From Typha latifolia (lineage: Eukaryota > Streptophyta > Magnoliopsida > Poales > Typhaceae), in the NCBI GenBank assembly GCA_019914945.1, contig CM034107.1:1-64000 (forward strand): a stretch of 64,000 bases of DNA, read 5' to 3'. A model generated the notes under the pieces. The model did no database searches. It had not been told where the DNA came from and saw nothing but the letters and a program-made list of their open reading frames with translations. Shown piece by piece: positions 24,401 to 35,596 of this stretch. Within the stretch, counting starts at the first letter, position 1, and every line of letters starts with the position of its first letter. The position numbers and the translations under genes are program-made.

Positions 24401-27400
24401 TCAACCATGGCCGAAGTGGACACCCATGGCTACACTCCTTTGGGAATCGCTAAAGGTGGGGAAGGGATCCAAGCCAAAGCCCCTAGCTTTGGCAAGCTTA
24501 CCAACCTTGAGCAGAGCTCATCGACCTCAAGGATCATTTGTTGGAGCTCACCGGATGATCGAGCTCACTCCCTAAAAACAAAGCCGATGAGCGACCTAAC
24601 AACCCACGGACATGGTTTAAACAAGGAACAAAAGGATAAACTAAACAGGAGGAGGGGGCTCATTGATGACGAAGGAAGCGTGGTAGTTGTCGGACTCTGA
24701 CCACTACATGGCGACGCCGCCGAGCAATTTTTTCTTTTCCTGGGTATTGCAAGTAGCATAGAACATCGAGTAAAGACTCATTTTGAAAATTAGTGGACAT
24801 GAAATTAATAGTTGTCCAAAAGTGAGCAGTGAATATATTATGTAAATGACAAGAGTTGTTGATTTGGCCAAGTTGAGGATAAAATATTCGATTCCTAAAT
24901 AAATTTCTTTGGCAAAATTTGCCCAAGCTACATCTTATAGTAGCTCATTTAGAGTTGTAGGTGTAAGTTTTGACGTGGAAGGGACATGTCAGCAACTGAC
25001 GGGATGAGGAAGATGGCGGCCGAGGTCGGGTGGCTCTGATGCCAAGGAAGGGGTTAACGTCGGGACTAGGTGTCAAGCAGCGACAATAGAGATCTAGGGA
25101 GCTTAAGGGGATTTTGCCATGGCCTACCGAGGGCCACGGCGAGTTCACTGCACTAATAAATGAGGAGCAGGGCGTGGATGATTAGGGCTCCTCCGGGCCT
25201 CGCTAGAGGTGGGAGATAGGCCCATGCCGAAGCCCACCGCCATGGGAAATGTATTGACATTGAGGGTCATCAGTTCGGTTGCCATTGGCCGACCAATCAA
25301 CATGACCAAACTTGTTGGTGACAAGTGGCTGCACTAAACACTACCAAGGTGAAATCTGAAAATGAGGGAGGGAGAGTGGAAGCGGATCGAAAAGGTTCGA
25401 GGGGTCACCGACGAGGGGGAGTAAGATGGCGGTGTTGGTCCGTCCACGATATATGAGGCATAGTAGGTGAGAGATAAGGAAAACCTAGGTGCTGTTGTGG
25501 GGAAGAGAGATGGAAGAGAAGATAAGGAGTGGGAAGGGGGAGGTCCTTTAGTCGAGGCCAACCACCCTGCACGAGCACAGCTCACCACTAGTGACGTGTT
25601 TGCCATCCTATATCTATCTTTTTTCAAATTACATGTCTGGGTGAATAAAAAGTACGGGGTGTAAATAAGTCGAGCCCTAATCAACTTGAAATTCATTTCA
25701 AGCCCCTTTTTTGTTTAGGCTTGGTTCAACTCAATTTGAGTCTGAGCTGTAACTGAGCCTATTTTCAAGCCTTAAATGAGTCGAGCTCAATTCGAGCCGA
25801 GCTCATCAAGCTTTAAATGAGTTTATTTTCAAGTCATAAATGAGCTCGAGCATATTTTCAAGCCTGAAATGAATTGGCTTTATCTTTGGCATAATATAAT
25901 GGTTATAAATTATACATAATATATTATATATAACATTTTTGAGTTTATCGAGCCTAGCCTGGGCAAGATTCGTTAGGCTAGACTCAAAATTAATTTTGAG
26001 TCTTATTTTTTGTTTAGGCTCGGCTCAGATCAATTCGAGCCGAAGAAGAAGATAGATAAAATTAGGAGATGGTCTGTAAAAAGAGAAAGTGCGAAGGTTT
26101 GGGAGTCTTGAACTTGGAGGAGACGAATCAAATTTGTTTGGCTGAATGGTGATGACCTTTGCTGAATTTGGAGAATAAAATGTTGATCAAAATTATTATA
26201 GTAAACTCAAGAAAAAGGCTTTCAAACTTAAGAAAACTAGGAGAACTTTGGTAATGTAGACAAAAGAGGTATTTTATGTGGGTCTAACAAAAGAGGTTGG
26301 GAATGGAAGTTTTAGGTAAGGCTTTAAAACTCAATATTGAAATTAGGATCGATCTTCCAAAAAAATGATATATATTGACTCTATCGGATCAGACTATTTT
26401 TTAATTATGTAAAATTCTAATTTTTTTTAAATGTAGAACTTTTACAAATTTAGAAAAATTGATAGGAAAATAAAAAATAATAATTACTCACGAATGAAGC
26501 CTAAAAACTAAAAAGAATACATTAACTTACTCAATATTTTTTATTCCCTCTCTCTCCCATCTCTTTCCTCTATCACTCTCTTACTACCGTAAGGCAATAT
26601 TTTTTTTCCTTTTTATTTTTAATTTATTCTCTCTCCTTTCTCTTTCCCTCTCTTTTCCTCCCTTTCTCAATCTCTCTGACTGCCGCAAGGCAGTTTTTTT
26701 CTTCCCTTCGCTCTCCTCTCAGATTCGGGTTGTTTCCTTCTTAGATCTGATCTGAATCCATACGGACAAACCCATAGGCTGAATCGGGCGAGATTGCCCG
26801 ATGCAGATACTTGGCTGAAACTAGTTACAAAATTGGTTTCGGCCATGGATCGAGATCGACTATGGCCAATCTTGGTCCGTTTCGACAGATCCCACTCAAG
26901 ATTAGCCGAAACGTGGAACAATGGTTGTAGGTTTTGGAAGGATATCTGGATTAGTAATTATTCATTAAGAGTTGTTTTTCTCAAGCTATCTCAAGTGATA
27001 AATATGTGGAAGAGTGAGACTTAAATTAACGGTTTCGAAGATTGTAGGCATAGGTGAACAAGATGAGGAGAAGAAGGATCAGATAGGTCGAGGTTTGAAA
27101 CTAAAGTGGTTTATGTGGTGAAATCTCTTTACAATATTTGAATTGTGGTGGGTAGATTTCTCCTTTTTATGCAGATGTTTGGAGTATGAAAGTACAAGTG
27201 AAGCTTAAAAGCTTTTGTGTGGTTAGTATTCATAATAAAGTTTTGACGAGATAACTTGGCCCAAAGAAATTGGGGAGAGGAGATACCAATTGTGTGTTGT
27301 TTTGTGGGAAAATTGAAACAGTGAAATATCTTTTTTATTGGACTTTGAGCAGATGGCTAATAAACTATGGGGATGGAATAATGGGAAGGTAGATATGGAG

Positions 27401-30400
27401 TGAAACCCAAAAGAATGAAAGATGTTTGGAGTTGTGATAAGAGGATAGGAAGGAACAATAAGGTGATGGAAATCATTTACCAAGTATGGGTTGCAGCAGT
27501 GATTTGGACAATTTGGTTGGAGAGGAATAAAATTATTTTTTGCAAGAAGGATCCTAGAGATTCAAAAGGAGTCTTATACAGTAGTAAAACTTCGTTTTCG
27601 TTTTGGACAGGGCTGCAGGATGGAGCAGCTGCTAAATGTTAAATAGTAGCTAAGTTATTGAGATCTGGGTAGATCTGGCTGCGGGTCCTTTTGGTTTCGA
27701 TTTTTGGTTGTATGCTATAGTTTCATTTTGTGATGATGGGTTTGTCTAGTTTCATTTTGTTATGCTTTGTAGATTAGATTTTAGTAGGTTTTGTATTGAT
27801 GTGTATAACCGTCAGTGGTTGTGGGGAAAGTATTATGTTGGTGATTTTGTAAGTAATTGTCTTGAGGGGTCTGACAGTTACAGATACTTGGGAATGTTTC
27901 TAATGAAACTAGATGCTATGCATTTTTAGTTTAAAAAAAAAAGAGGTTAGTGATTAATTGTCATTGCAGGAGCTGCCTGCAAATACTTAATTCCATACTG
28001 AAATTTCCTGTTCTGGCACTGTGATACCAGTTTAAAAGATTGTGATGTCCAATTGCACATTCCGTTATTTTCTAAACTTCTAACCTGTTCTCTTAAATAA
28101 CTTAATCATGAAAGTAATTGTCATTTGAAAAATGTGCAGCCTTTCTGGAAAGTTGCTAATAATTCATACGGTAAAGGCAGAGGAGTTGTTGGTAAGGATC
28201 ATTATACCACCAAATTTTCATGTCAGATGAATCTAGGTTGATGTTTGAATAGAAAAATTGAACTTTGTAAAACCCACTGCTCTCTAAGTAAATTCCTGAT
28301 ATTTATCATTATTCAGGGATACTCGAGGCGAACTTCATCAAACCTACACATGACAAACAGGATTTCGAGAAGTCAACCATTTATCAAAAACTCGAAAACC
28401 GCTTGAAAGAAATGACTTATGAATACTGGTAAATGTACTTTCCATGCAAGCATTAGCTTTTTATTTCTATGATTCTCACAATCTACTTAAAAGAGGGTGT
28501 CTTAGATCTTGATGTAACACTAAGGTTGTCACATGCTCTTAGCTGGCAAACATGTGGGAAACATGGAAGCCGCCTCTGTTAATAAGTGTATGATTGTGCA
28601 TCTTGCACTCTTGGTCACTGCGTTGCAGGATCCCCATGCACTAGAATATCCCTTTTTAACTTTTAGAAGAAAAATTGAAAATTACTTCAATTTTTCACTA
28701 TATTTCCATGTTGAGGGAGATTGTATATTTGTATCTTTAATTCTGGTAGGAAAATTCTTTTTTAATTTGCATGAATTACTCCGTGCCTCTGCATCAATCT
28801 TTTTCCACACTAGTGCATGACATGTGTTCATGCAAGTTCCTTTTATTAAGCACTTCACTTGTTAAGTCTGGTATTTTAGAAATAGCCTCACCTGACAATT
28901 AGTAAACATAACCTTTTCAATTGTCTGGGTAAAATGAGCCAATATTTGATTGTATATTGCGATACTCAATTTCCACTGAGAACAGTAGAGTGCTCTATAT
29001 CCACCATAAAATTGAACCTTTTTTATTCTTTTAAAACTCCTCGTGCAATATAATAATCAGTAGTTTGCGGATTAGCAAGGCAAATTACTTGTTAGCTGAA
29101 GTTAGTTTAATAACTTTTAGACAATTGAAGAACACAATGTTGTAAATCCATTACGTGTTTGTAATATGAATATATGATACGTGTTCTTAGTTTCTTTTTT
29201 TCTCATTTTTGTATGATATGAATCGAGTTCAGAATAGTTTGATTTTGGAAACTTCTCTTGATACTTAAAGGCAAAAAACTAGTAACCTTTGAAGCAAACT
29301 TCTATTTCATGAAGCCGTAGAGACAAGATTTACTTAGAACCTTTCTCAGCATTCCAATAAGCGAGTGTTTAAGTAACGTCTTGAATATGCCCTGTGCAAT
29401 TAATTATTCTTGTGAAGTAGAAGACCCATTTTTGGTTCGTGCCCAAGCTATGAATCAACCTCTCGAGCATGTGTCGTTGATAGTGTAGGTGTCGATGATG
29501 ACAACTCATTTCAGCTCCTTTGATGCTCTTAATCAATCTTTGATGTAAAATAAGCTATCAAACAGATATAGATGGCTTTTCCAAAATGATGAATGGGATT
29601 GTGGCACTCCACTCGCCGTAGCTGGCTTGTTAAAGCATGGAAAGGTATCCAAATTGATGGAAAATATGCTTCATGAGGAAACCTAGAACTTTCGAAGTGT
29701 ATAACTTAATCTCAGTTGGGTTCCTAAAGTTGTGTTACTTCCTCTATCTTCTAGTCTCAAGTTGGGTGATACAAATTGGATCAGATCAGATTACATCAGT
29801 AGGGGCGTTAGGCTCGATGCATTGACTTTATTTATTTTTTAATTGATTTATATTTGTCTCTTATGTAAGCCTTTAAAATAAGTCTAACTAAGTCATGTAA
29901 GTCATTAATGTAAGTCTAATTAAGTCATGTAAGCCATTAAGACAAGCCTAATTAAGTCATGTAAGCTTTTAATGCAAATCTAGTTATGTGAGTATTTAAA
30001 GCAAGTCAAATTAAATCATGTAAGTCTTTAAAGTAGCTCCTACTGTAAGTCGTGTAAGGCTTTAGAGCTAGTCCTAGTAGGACTTATTGTATTTGATCTT
30101 TATATATAAAAATGGTCGATCTTCTTTGTTTAATCATCTAAACATTCATTGAATCCAAGCATAGAGAAATTACTTTAGACTTAAGTTTATATTAGGAATA
30201 TGAGTAAGATAATTTAAGAATAAAAGTAAATTAATCATAGCCATTTATTTTTTTAGGAGTAGATCTAACTTAGAACCCTAATTTTACCTCCAAATTCTAG
30301 TTACCATCACCTCCACAAGTCAACCACTCATACGGCTGATTTTCACAATCTCACAATTGTCTACCACCCTCCGACGATCGCCGCAACATCGAATTACCTG

Positions 30401-32941
30401 TTCTGTCAAGTTTTGACCCTTCTCTACTATTTCATTTATAACTTTTTACACCAATCTCGAAATCGCTTCATTCTGAAGTCGTTAGATCCGTAACTCACGA
30501 GGCTACCTTCAATAAAAATCCCAGATTTTTCTTGTGAACCCATTTGCTCAGATCTGGTTCGTAACACCGGAGGGCGCATCCTAATGTGTTGGGTGCACAC
30601 TTAGTCTTGCAGTGTTGAATATCACTCTTTTAGCTTGTAGTTCTACCTAATTCTCTCTTTTTCTTTCTTTTTTCGTTCTTTGGTTCTCTTTGCACGTAGG
30701 CTCTTACACAAGTTATGTGTCTTGATTTTACATCAATCTTTAGATTTTAAAACTTATTTTTAAAGTGTTTGTGTCGACAGTCTTGTCATTACATAGATTT
30801 GTGCCTACAATTATTGAATGAGGAATTACAAATTGTAGGTGCACAACTGCTCGATCATGTTATTTTGGTGTCCTTGTTAGTCTCTCACTAGACAGATTAG
30901 CTTTACACTCTTGACTGCATTCCAATTTTATTTGCACAAGCTCCAGAAGTTCATGAAAATATGCAAGCCAAGATTTGGTTTGCTTTTACCTGCACAGAGG
31001 TGATGAACTGTTAGTACCTTCTCTTGGTTTAATCTTCTGTAGGGACCTTCACTGTCATTTGGTTGGCTATACTAACAAAAAGAGACCAGCAGCTGCTTCT
31101 GTTTGCCATATCAATGATGTTGCACTAGCTTCCTCACTACAACTGCCAGCTTTTGACAGTTCAGCAAATGGCAAGGTCACTCCTGCTGCTGCAAGGGCAT
31201 CAACAAATTTGACAGCAGTGCATTTGAACAACTGCAAAACTGGATCACTGACCAGTTGAGTTGTGAATTTGATACTGACAGACTGGGAAAGCTGTAAATG
31301 ATAATATTAACAATTTGTTATCATATTTCCAACAGAACAACCTGTAAAAAGGAAGAATGAAATTGATGATGCTGCAACGGAAGCTTCAAAACGGCGGGCC
31401 ATGCCTAATGTACATGAACTTGAAAATGATCTCAGGATGCAGGTATCTAGTCCTTCATGTGCTTATGAAGCATTTTGAAAAGATCATGTGTTGGATTTTG
31501 CAATCAGAAGTTATTTGAAAATTTTCTTTTGATATTGAGCTTTAGTTTAACTATGAGTTTATCAACTTCTCACACCTCCTACTTAGTGCCAAACTTCATT
31601 TTGGAATAACTGAAACTGATGTTTTGGAATTTAATGAGAAATCATTTTCTTGTATCTATTCATAATAGTTGGACCTAGTTTAACCTTATCTAACTATCCT
31701 AACTTGAACCCAACCTGCTATGCATCAGTTTTGTACTTTTCTTTCAACCCAGACCAAGTTGAGCATCTCTAATAAACAATGGCAGTTATGCTGCTTATCT
31801 GCATAAGAAACAGTGAAAGTGGGGATTCAACCTTTCTGTGTTTGCATAGATACATACAGCATTCTTATTGCATATCAAATACAGAAGAAGTGAAAAAAAG
31901 TTTTTCTCAGGATTTGAACATGAATCATTCCCTGCTAATTTATTGCAGCTTGAGCACACTGGTGCACAGAAGACAACGAATGAGATCAAGACAATGATTT
32001 TAGAAAATAAGAAGCTACATGAACAGTGAGTAGACTTTAATAAGCATTTTCCTTCTATTTAACTGTTTTACACCTAGATTCCTCAGTTATATACTCTTTT
32101 CTATGTTTTTTCACAAATATTACGTAATGATTGTTGTATTTAATTATTTATTTGTTGGGTTTGTTGACAGATTTTAGACAAGGCCTTGCTAATTGCCTAG
32201 GTGTTACATGCCTCATGAGTCATGACCATGTCACTTGTATTGGTACCATGTAATAAGCCATACGAAAATGAAAGAACTGCATATGTGGGGATCATGCCAA
32301 CTATACCTATAGCCAGTTGGCATGTCCCCCCAAATCTGCAGCAAGTAAAACCATGCTTTTAGTTAACATCTACTAAGCAGCATCTTATCACATTAAAATG
32401 GTTGACATTCAAGGATTACTTCTGACAACTTGCTGTACATTCAATGTATAAAAATGATCAAAGAGTGATAGGCTGCAAAAATTGCTTTATTCATAATCAG
32501 AGGACAGGGAATCTGCTGACTTCTTACTGTTTTCATTTTGTGTATGAATAATTCAAATAGTAAGATTTATATTTGCCATAACAATGAATAAGTCCTTGGT
32601 GACAATGTGTTTCTCTATTCAGGTGCTTGGAATGTGAGGTGACCAAAAAGCAGCTTATACTTAAGGTGATCATAATAAGTCTTCATAGTATCTTTATCTC
32701 TCTGATAGAACATCACTGAACATTAGGATTCCCTCCAAACTACACGATGCTTCTACTGTTCTCTTTTGTGCAAAAGGCATACTATATAATGTTATAGCTA
32801 CCGATAATTTGCCAGATTGTCTGAGGATTGAATGTTTTTCAGGAAGAAAAGCTTAGGAACGAGCTTCAAGATGCTCACAAATTGTACAAGAAGCTGGTGC
32901 TTGAGCTTAAATTGATGGAGCTGAAGATGGAGAAATTGTAG
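15479..32941 (+). CDS. MORC6: MORC-family GHKL ATPase, MORC6/DMS11-like, 19 exons
   Basis: Exons: 15479-15800, 15885-15959, 16099-16133, 16287-16365, 16451-16540, 16616-16688, 18339-18417, 18570-18704, 19554-19652, 20546-20647, 20726-20872, 22031-22123, 28140-28191, 28317-28428, 31043-31254, 31336-31442, 31949-32025, 32623-32665, 32843-32941. Phases fit; 676 residues against about 660 for Arabidopsis MORC6. The Bergerat ATP pocket is complete: N-box E136-L-L-D-N-A-I-D-E, D171-D-G-G-G-M-D, and Y201-G-N-G-F-K. An S5-like domain follows (P-F-W-K-V, then G-R-G-V-V-G-I-L-E-A-N-F to about 497), then a basic linker and a C-terminal coiled coil (about 590-676). The C-R-Q-F-W-K-S-G-D-Y entry motif points to MORC6. 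In Arabidopsis, MORC6 compacts and silences transposon chromatin with RNA-directed DNA methylation. The exon 15 donor (cca/gttgag) is weak, so residues about 498-568 are the least certain. Confidence 0.92.
21100..21367 (-). mobile_element. SMART/TRIM-like mini LTR retroelement, copy 2
   Basis: Direct repeats at 21100-21169 and 21302-21367 share tcacc, then tctaaaagcttaagt, and end in ttctaaca, matching copy 1 at 5483-5740. The internal part is about 130 bases, and the primer-site region next to the higher-coordinate repeat is degenerate (cgatatcatg instead of tgataccat). It lies in intron 11 of the MORC6-like gene, antisense to it. Confidence 0.65.
22293..22793. mobile_element. hAT-type MITE with 8-bp target duplication
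   Basis: Perfect octamers tcaatact flank the element (22293-22300 and 22786-22793). Its ends are imperfect inverted repeats: agggctgtcaaaaaaactcg on the left, and the complement of the right end reads aggggtgtaaacgagctg. The interior is rich in GAGCTC/AGCCGAGC motifs, typical of a widespread plant hAT MITE group. It has no coding sequence. It sits in intron 12 of the MORC6-like gene, about 170 bases after exon 12. Confidence 0.78.
23663..23885 (+). mobile_element. SMART/TRIM-like mini LTR retroelement, decayed copy 3
   Basis: A left repeat at about 23663-23730 (ttagaatataaaag, then ctcaagttttagag and ggtaagttaata) is followed by gagtttgaatcctgcc, which corresponds to the part after the primer site in copy 1. 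A truncated right repeat starts at about 23860 (gttagaatataaaagg). The primer site itself appears deleted. It lies in MORC6 intron 12, on the plus strand. Confidence 0.5.
24080..25660. repeat. GC-rich block inside MORC6 intron 12
   Basis: About 1.6 kb that is far more GC-rich than the surrounding intron. It is bordered on both sides by AGCTCG/GAGCCGAGC-type sequence like that in the hAT-type MITE at 22301-22785. The left edge reads gaaagctcgggcttg, and the right flank (25665-26040) reads gtaaataagtcgagccc through to cgagccg. It has several open frames of 60-130 codons on both strands; none shows a recognisable domain. A captured or decayed gene fragment inside a large hAT-like element is possible but unproven. 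Confidence 0.4.
26040..27942 (+). pseudogene. LINE (non-LTR retrotransposon) 3' relic
   Basis: Frameshifted pieces of the C-terminal reverse-transcriptase/zf-RVT part of a plant LINE: C-E-G-L-G-V-L-N-L-E-E-T-N near 26100, F-W-K-D-I-W-I-S-N near 26935, and W-T-I-W-L-E-R-N-K-I-I-F near 27510. The relic ends in an A-rich run at about 27931-27942, as expected of a LINE 3' end. It is split by the Mutator-type element at 26318-26923. It lies in MORC6 intron 12, in sense with the host gene. Many stops and shifts make it inactive. Confidence 0.8.
26309..26932. mobile_element. Mutator-type non-autonomous element, copy 2, nested in the LINE relic
   Basis: It is homologous to the element at 7173-7980: both share gaaattaggatcga near the left end, the motif actaaaaa-atacattaacttactcaa, and a CT-rich interior. 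The nonamers gttttaggt (26309-26317) and gttgtaggt (26924-26932) match at 8 of 9 positions. Removing the element and one nonamer restores the LINE reading frame across the site, which strongly supports these limits. Confidence 0.72.
29865..30075. repeat. Degenerate tandem repeat, about 30-base unit
   Basis: Six or more imperfect units of the type taagtcatgtaagtctttaa follow one another in MORC6 intron 14. The surrounding 29.4-30.7 kb looks like decayed retroelement DNA, but no conserved domain is readable. Confidence 0.6.
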
Positions 32942-33878
32942 TAGTTGATCTCAACATTTCCAACTATGGACTTATTTGCGTTCATTCAGCATATTTACCT
33001 ATATCAAGATCAAGGCGTCTGATGAGTCCTAGTGTCATGGAGGTGAAGTAGGACGAGGGAGGTTTTGATTGGAAAAGGTAATCCTATAGATTGGCCGTAA
33101 AAACATAAATGCAACAGATTGAAGTAGGGGACAAGAAATTTACACACAAGCTGCAAAAACTGAAATCTTCTCGTGATTTGACTGCAACTGACTTGAAGGT
33201 AAAGATGGTACTATCTTTGCATGCACTGTTGTACAAGTATGTATAGGAGGATCCGTTATAAAGCAATCATTTCTTATCAAGTTCCCAGTGAATCATTTGC
33301 ATGTAGCAGCCGTAAGTACAAGTAGTGGCAATTTTGATGCCCTGTAATAGCTGATAATTAAGTCCACCAGTTGCATTCAGCATGGTCATCAATATTGTCT
33401 CAACTGCAGCACAAACATGTTGAATTTGTATCTATCATTTTTTTTTGTCACAATTTTTGGAGTTTGTGCAATTTGATGATTAAGAGAAAACTTATCCTGG
33501 AGGAAGCTGTAACTTTCAAGTGTTCCTTCAGAAGCGTATCGTATATCTTGTTGAAAAGAGGCATTCAACAAAGACTATCTAGTTTATCCTAGCTGGAGAT
33601 GACAGCTTAGCAGTGAATTGCTATCTCAATTTATCTACGAAGCAATGGAGCTTACATTTTGAAAGGGCGTGTCAGATACTTTGATGGGCAATGGAGCGGG
33701 AAAAGTCTGCCAAAATAATCTAATATTTAACCAGTTACATTGAATCATATTGGACTCCTGGATTTGAAATTGACCATATATATATGCATCAGATTGAAAC
33801 ATCAGACTTTTGTGTTAAATTTATTCTATTTGATCCAGTCTACACCCAATGCCATGCGCGACCAGCAATTATTGGGCC

Positions 33879-33881
<3 letters not shown>

Positions 33882-33925
<44 letters not shown>
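33882..33925. repeat. (AT)n microsatellite
   Basis: An uninterrupted run of about 22 AT units in the spacer after the MORC6-like gene. Confidence 0.95.
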
Positions 33926-33927
<2 letters not shown>

Positions 33928-34372
33928 AGCCACTGCAATCTTTTGGATTAATATTCTTAAGATACTATGCTAGAACATCCTAATGATATTTACCTGGCAG
34001 ATTTTTACTATATATTGATTATATGCTGGTTCATCTGTTCATAAACTCCTCCATATATTTAATAAAAAATATTATCTTCCATATGAACCCAATTAATGAA
34101 AATGGTTGATTTAGGCCAGAAAAGGCTGTCTGATTCCATAAATTACAAAGGTTCTCGTTCCACCAAGCGAGGTGTGATAAATGAGAAATGATGATGCCTT
34201 GAATTCGAATACCACCCCGTACCGAGTTGCTTATCACAAGCCCCGAGGAAAGAGATAAGAACACCGTTGCATTGCCCCCACTTGTATGCAACTTGCTCCT
34301 ATTTTACACGTAATATATTTATATAGGGGTAGATAGAATATGCCATCCGAAACCCTAATGTGAAATCTATGG

Positions 34373-34374
<2 letters not shown>

Positions 34375-34408
<34 letters not shown>
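34375..34408. repeat. (AT)n microsatellite
   Basis: A second uninterrupted AT run of about 17 units, about 1.2 kb upstream of the PPR gene. Confidence 0.95.
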
Positions 34409-34409
<1 letters not shown>

Positions 34410-35596
34410 GCAGAAGCTAGCAAAGGGAAAAGCAAAGTGAGCCGTCCTCTTCCTTCTTCCCAAATGGGGGCGCCTAGCCGCTACTTAATCTTCTCCCCCT
34501 CATGCTTTATTTTGACTTGAGTATTCACTTCTCGATCATCAACTGGTTTCATTAGGTCTTTTTATTTTTATTTTTTCTCGATCTCTTTGTTTGTGTTCGT
34601 TAATTAGCCTGGTTAACGTTAAGATTTGCGTGTGTTCATGATGTGCAAAAACTTCCAATCCGGCTGTGACGCATAAGCTGCAGTGGACAGACCCGGCCAC
34701 CTTTTGCACATATTGAATGTAACCAATCGAGAGTGCTCATTCTTAAGTATGTGCATTATTTTGCAGCACAAAAAGATGCATCTCTCGCACAGTCGATCCG
34801 CTGAAAATGTGTTTTGAATTATCTTTTTTTTTTCAACTTTCTTTAGCTCGTTTTCTTCTCTCTTAATTTTTTTTATTTTTCGCGTAACAATTAATTGATG
34901 CTAAGCTGTTATTATCTATTTACATGTTTCGTCTTTAATTTAGGGTTTAGGCTAGCTAGCTCAGTTTCTTTCTTGATGTGCTATACTTGCAAGAAATTTT
35001 TTCTTTTTTTTTTCCATGGGTATATCCAAAATTAACGAGTTGGCTTACATACCCATATATTGAGGTTCCATGTTTTCTTTTTCCAGTTTCTCAAAATTAA
35101 TTAGCTGCAAAAATTGAAGGCTCACTTGGCCACCAGTTATAAAAGCAGATCTATCTTATTTGCGGATCAAGCAACACAATTAATGAAAAAATAATATATG
35201 TACAGTTAAGCAAAATAACAACACGCTCAATTTTATATCGGCAAATAGATTTAATAGAAAATTAAATAGGACTAGACAAATCTTGAGGACAAAATGTTCT
35301 TGGTAATGTGAGATGGAACACAAAAATGAGATGATCTAATGAAGCATGCATGAGAGGGTATAATCAAATATCAAACTCATGACAAGGTAATAAGATCTTG
35401 CCCAGTATTATATTGGTATGGTGAGTGATCGATAGAGCCAAGACATTAGAAATGAATGCATGCATGATAGTTTAAAATAACACAAGACATAACAAAGACT
35501 AAATAAATAATCTTGTATCTAATATCTTTGGCGTGCAAATGAGCCCTCTGAGAGTTGTTGGAGAAAATTAAATTAGGGAAAATGTGAAATTTTATC

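Larger units (their letters stand above)
32942..35596. other. Intergenic region between MORC6 and the PPR gene
   Basis: The first few hundred bases are probably the MORC6 3' UTR. Two AT microsatellites follow (33882-33925 and 34375-34408), and then AT-rich sequence up to the PPR start. No gene is supported; the short open frames have no recognisable protein features. Confidence 0.5.

Noticed and set aside
31361..31376. A gatgatgctgca stretch like the 3' part of miR172
   Set aside because: It lies in a MORC6 coding exon in the same sense as the miRNA itself, so it is neither a target site nor part of a visible hairpin; the codons D-D-A-A explain it.
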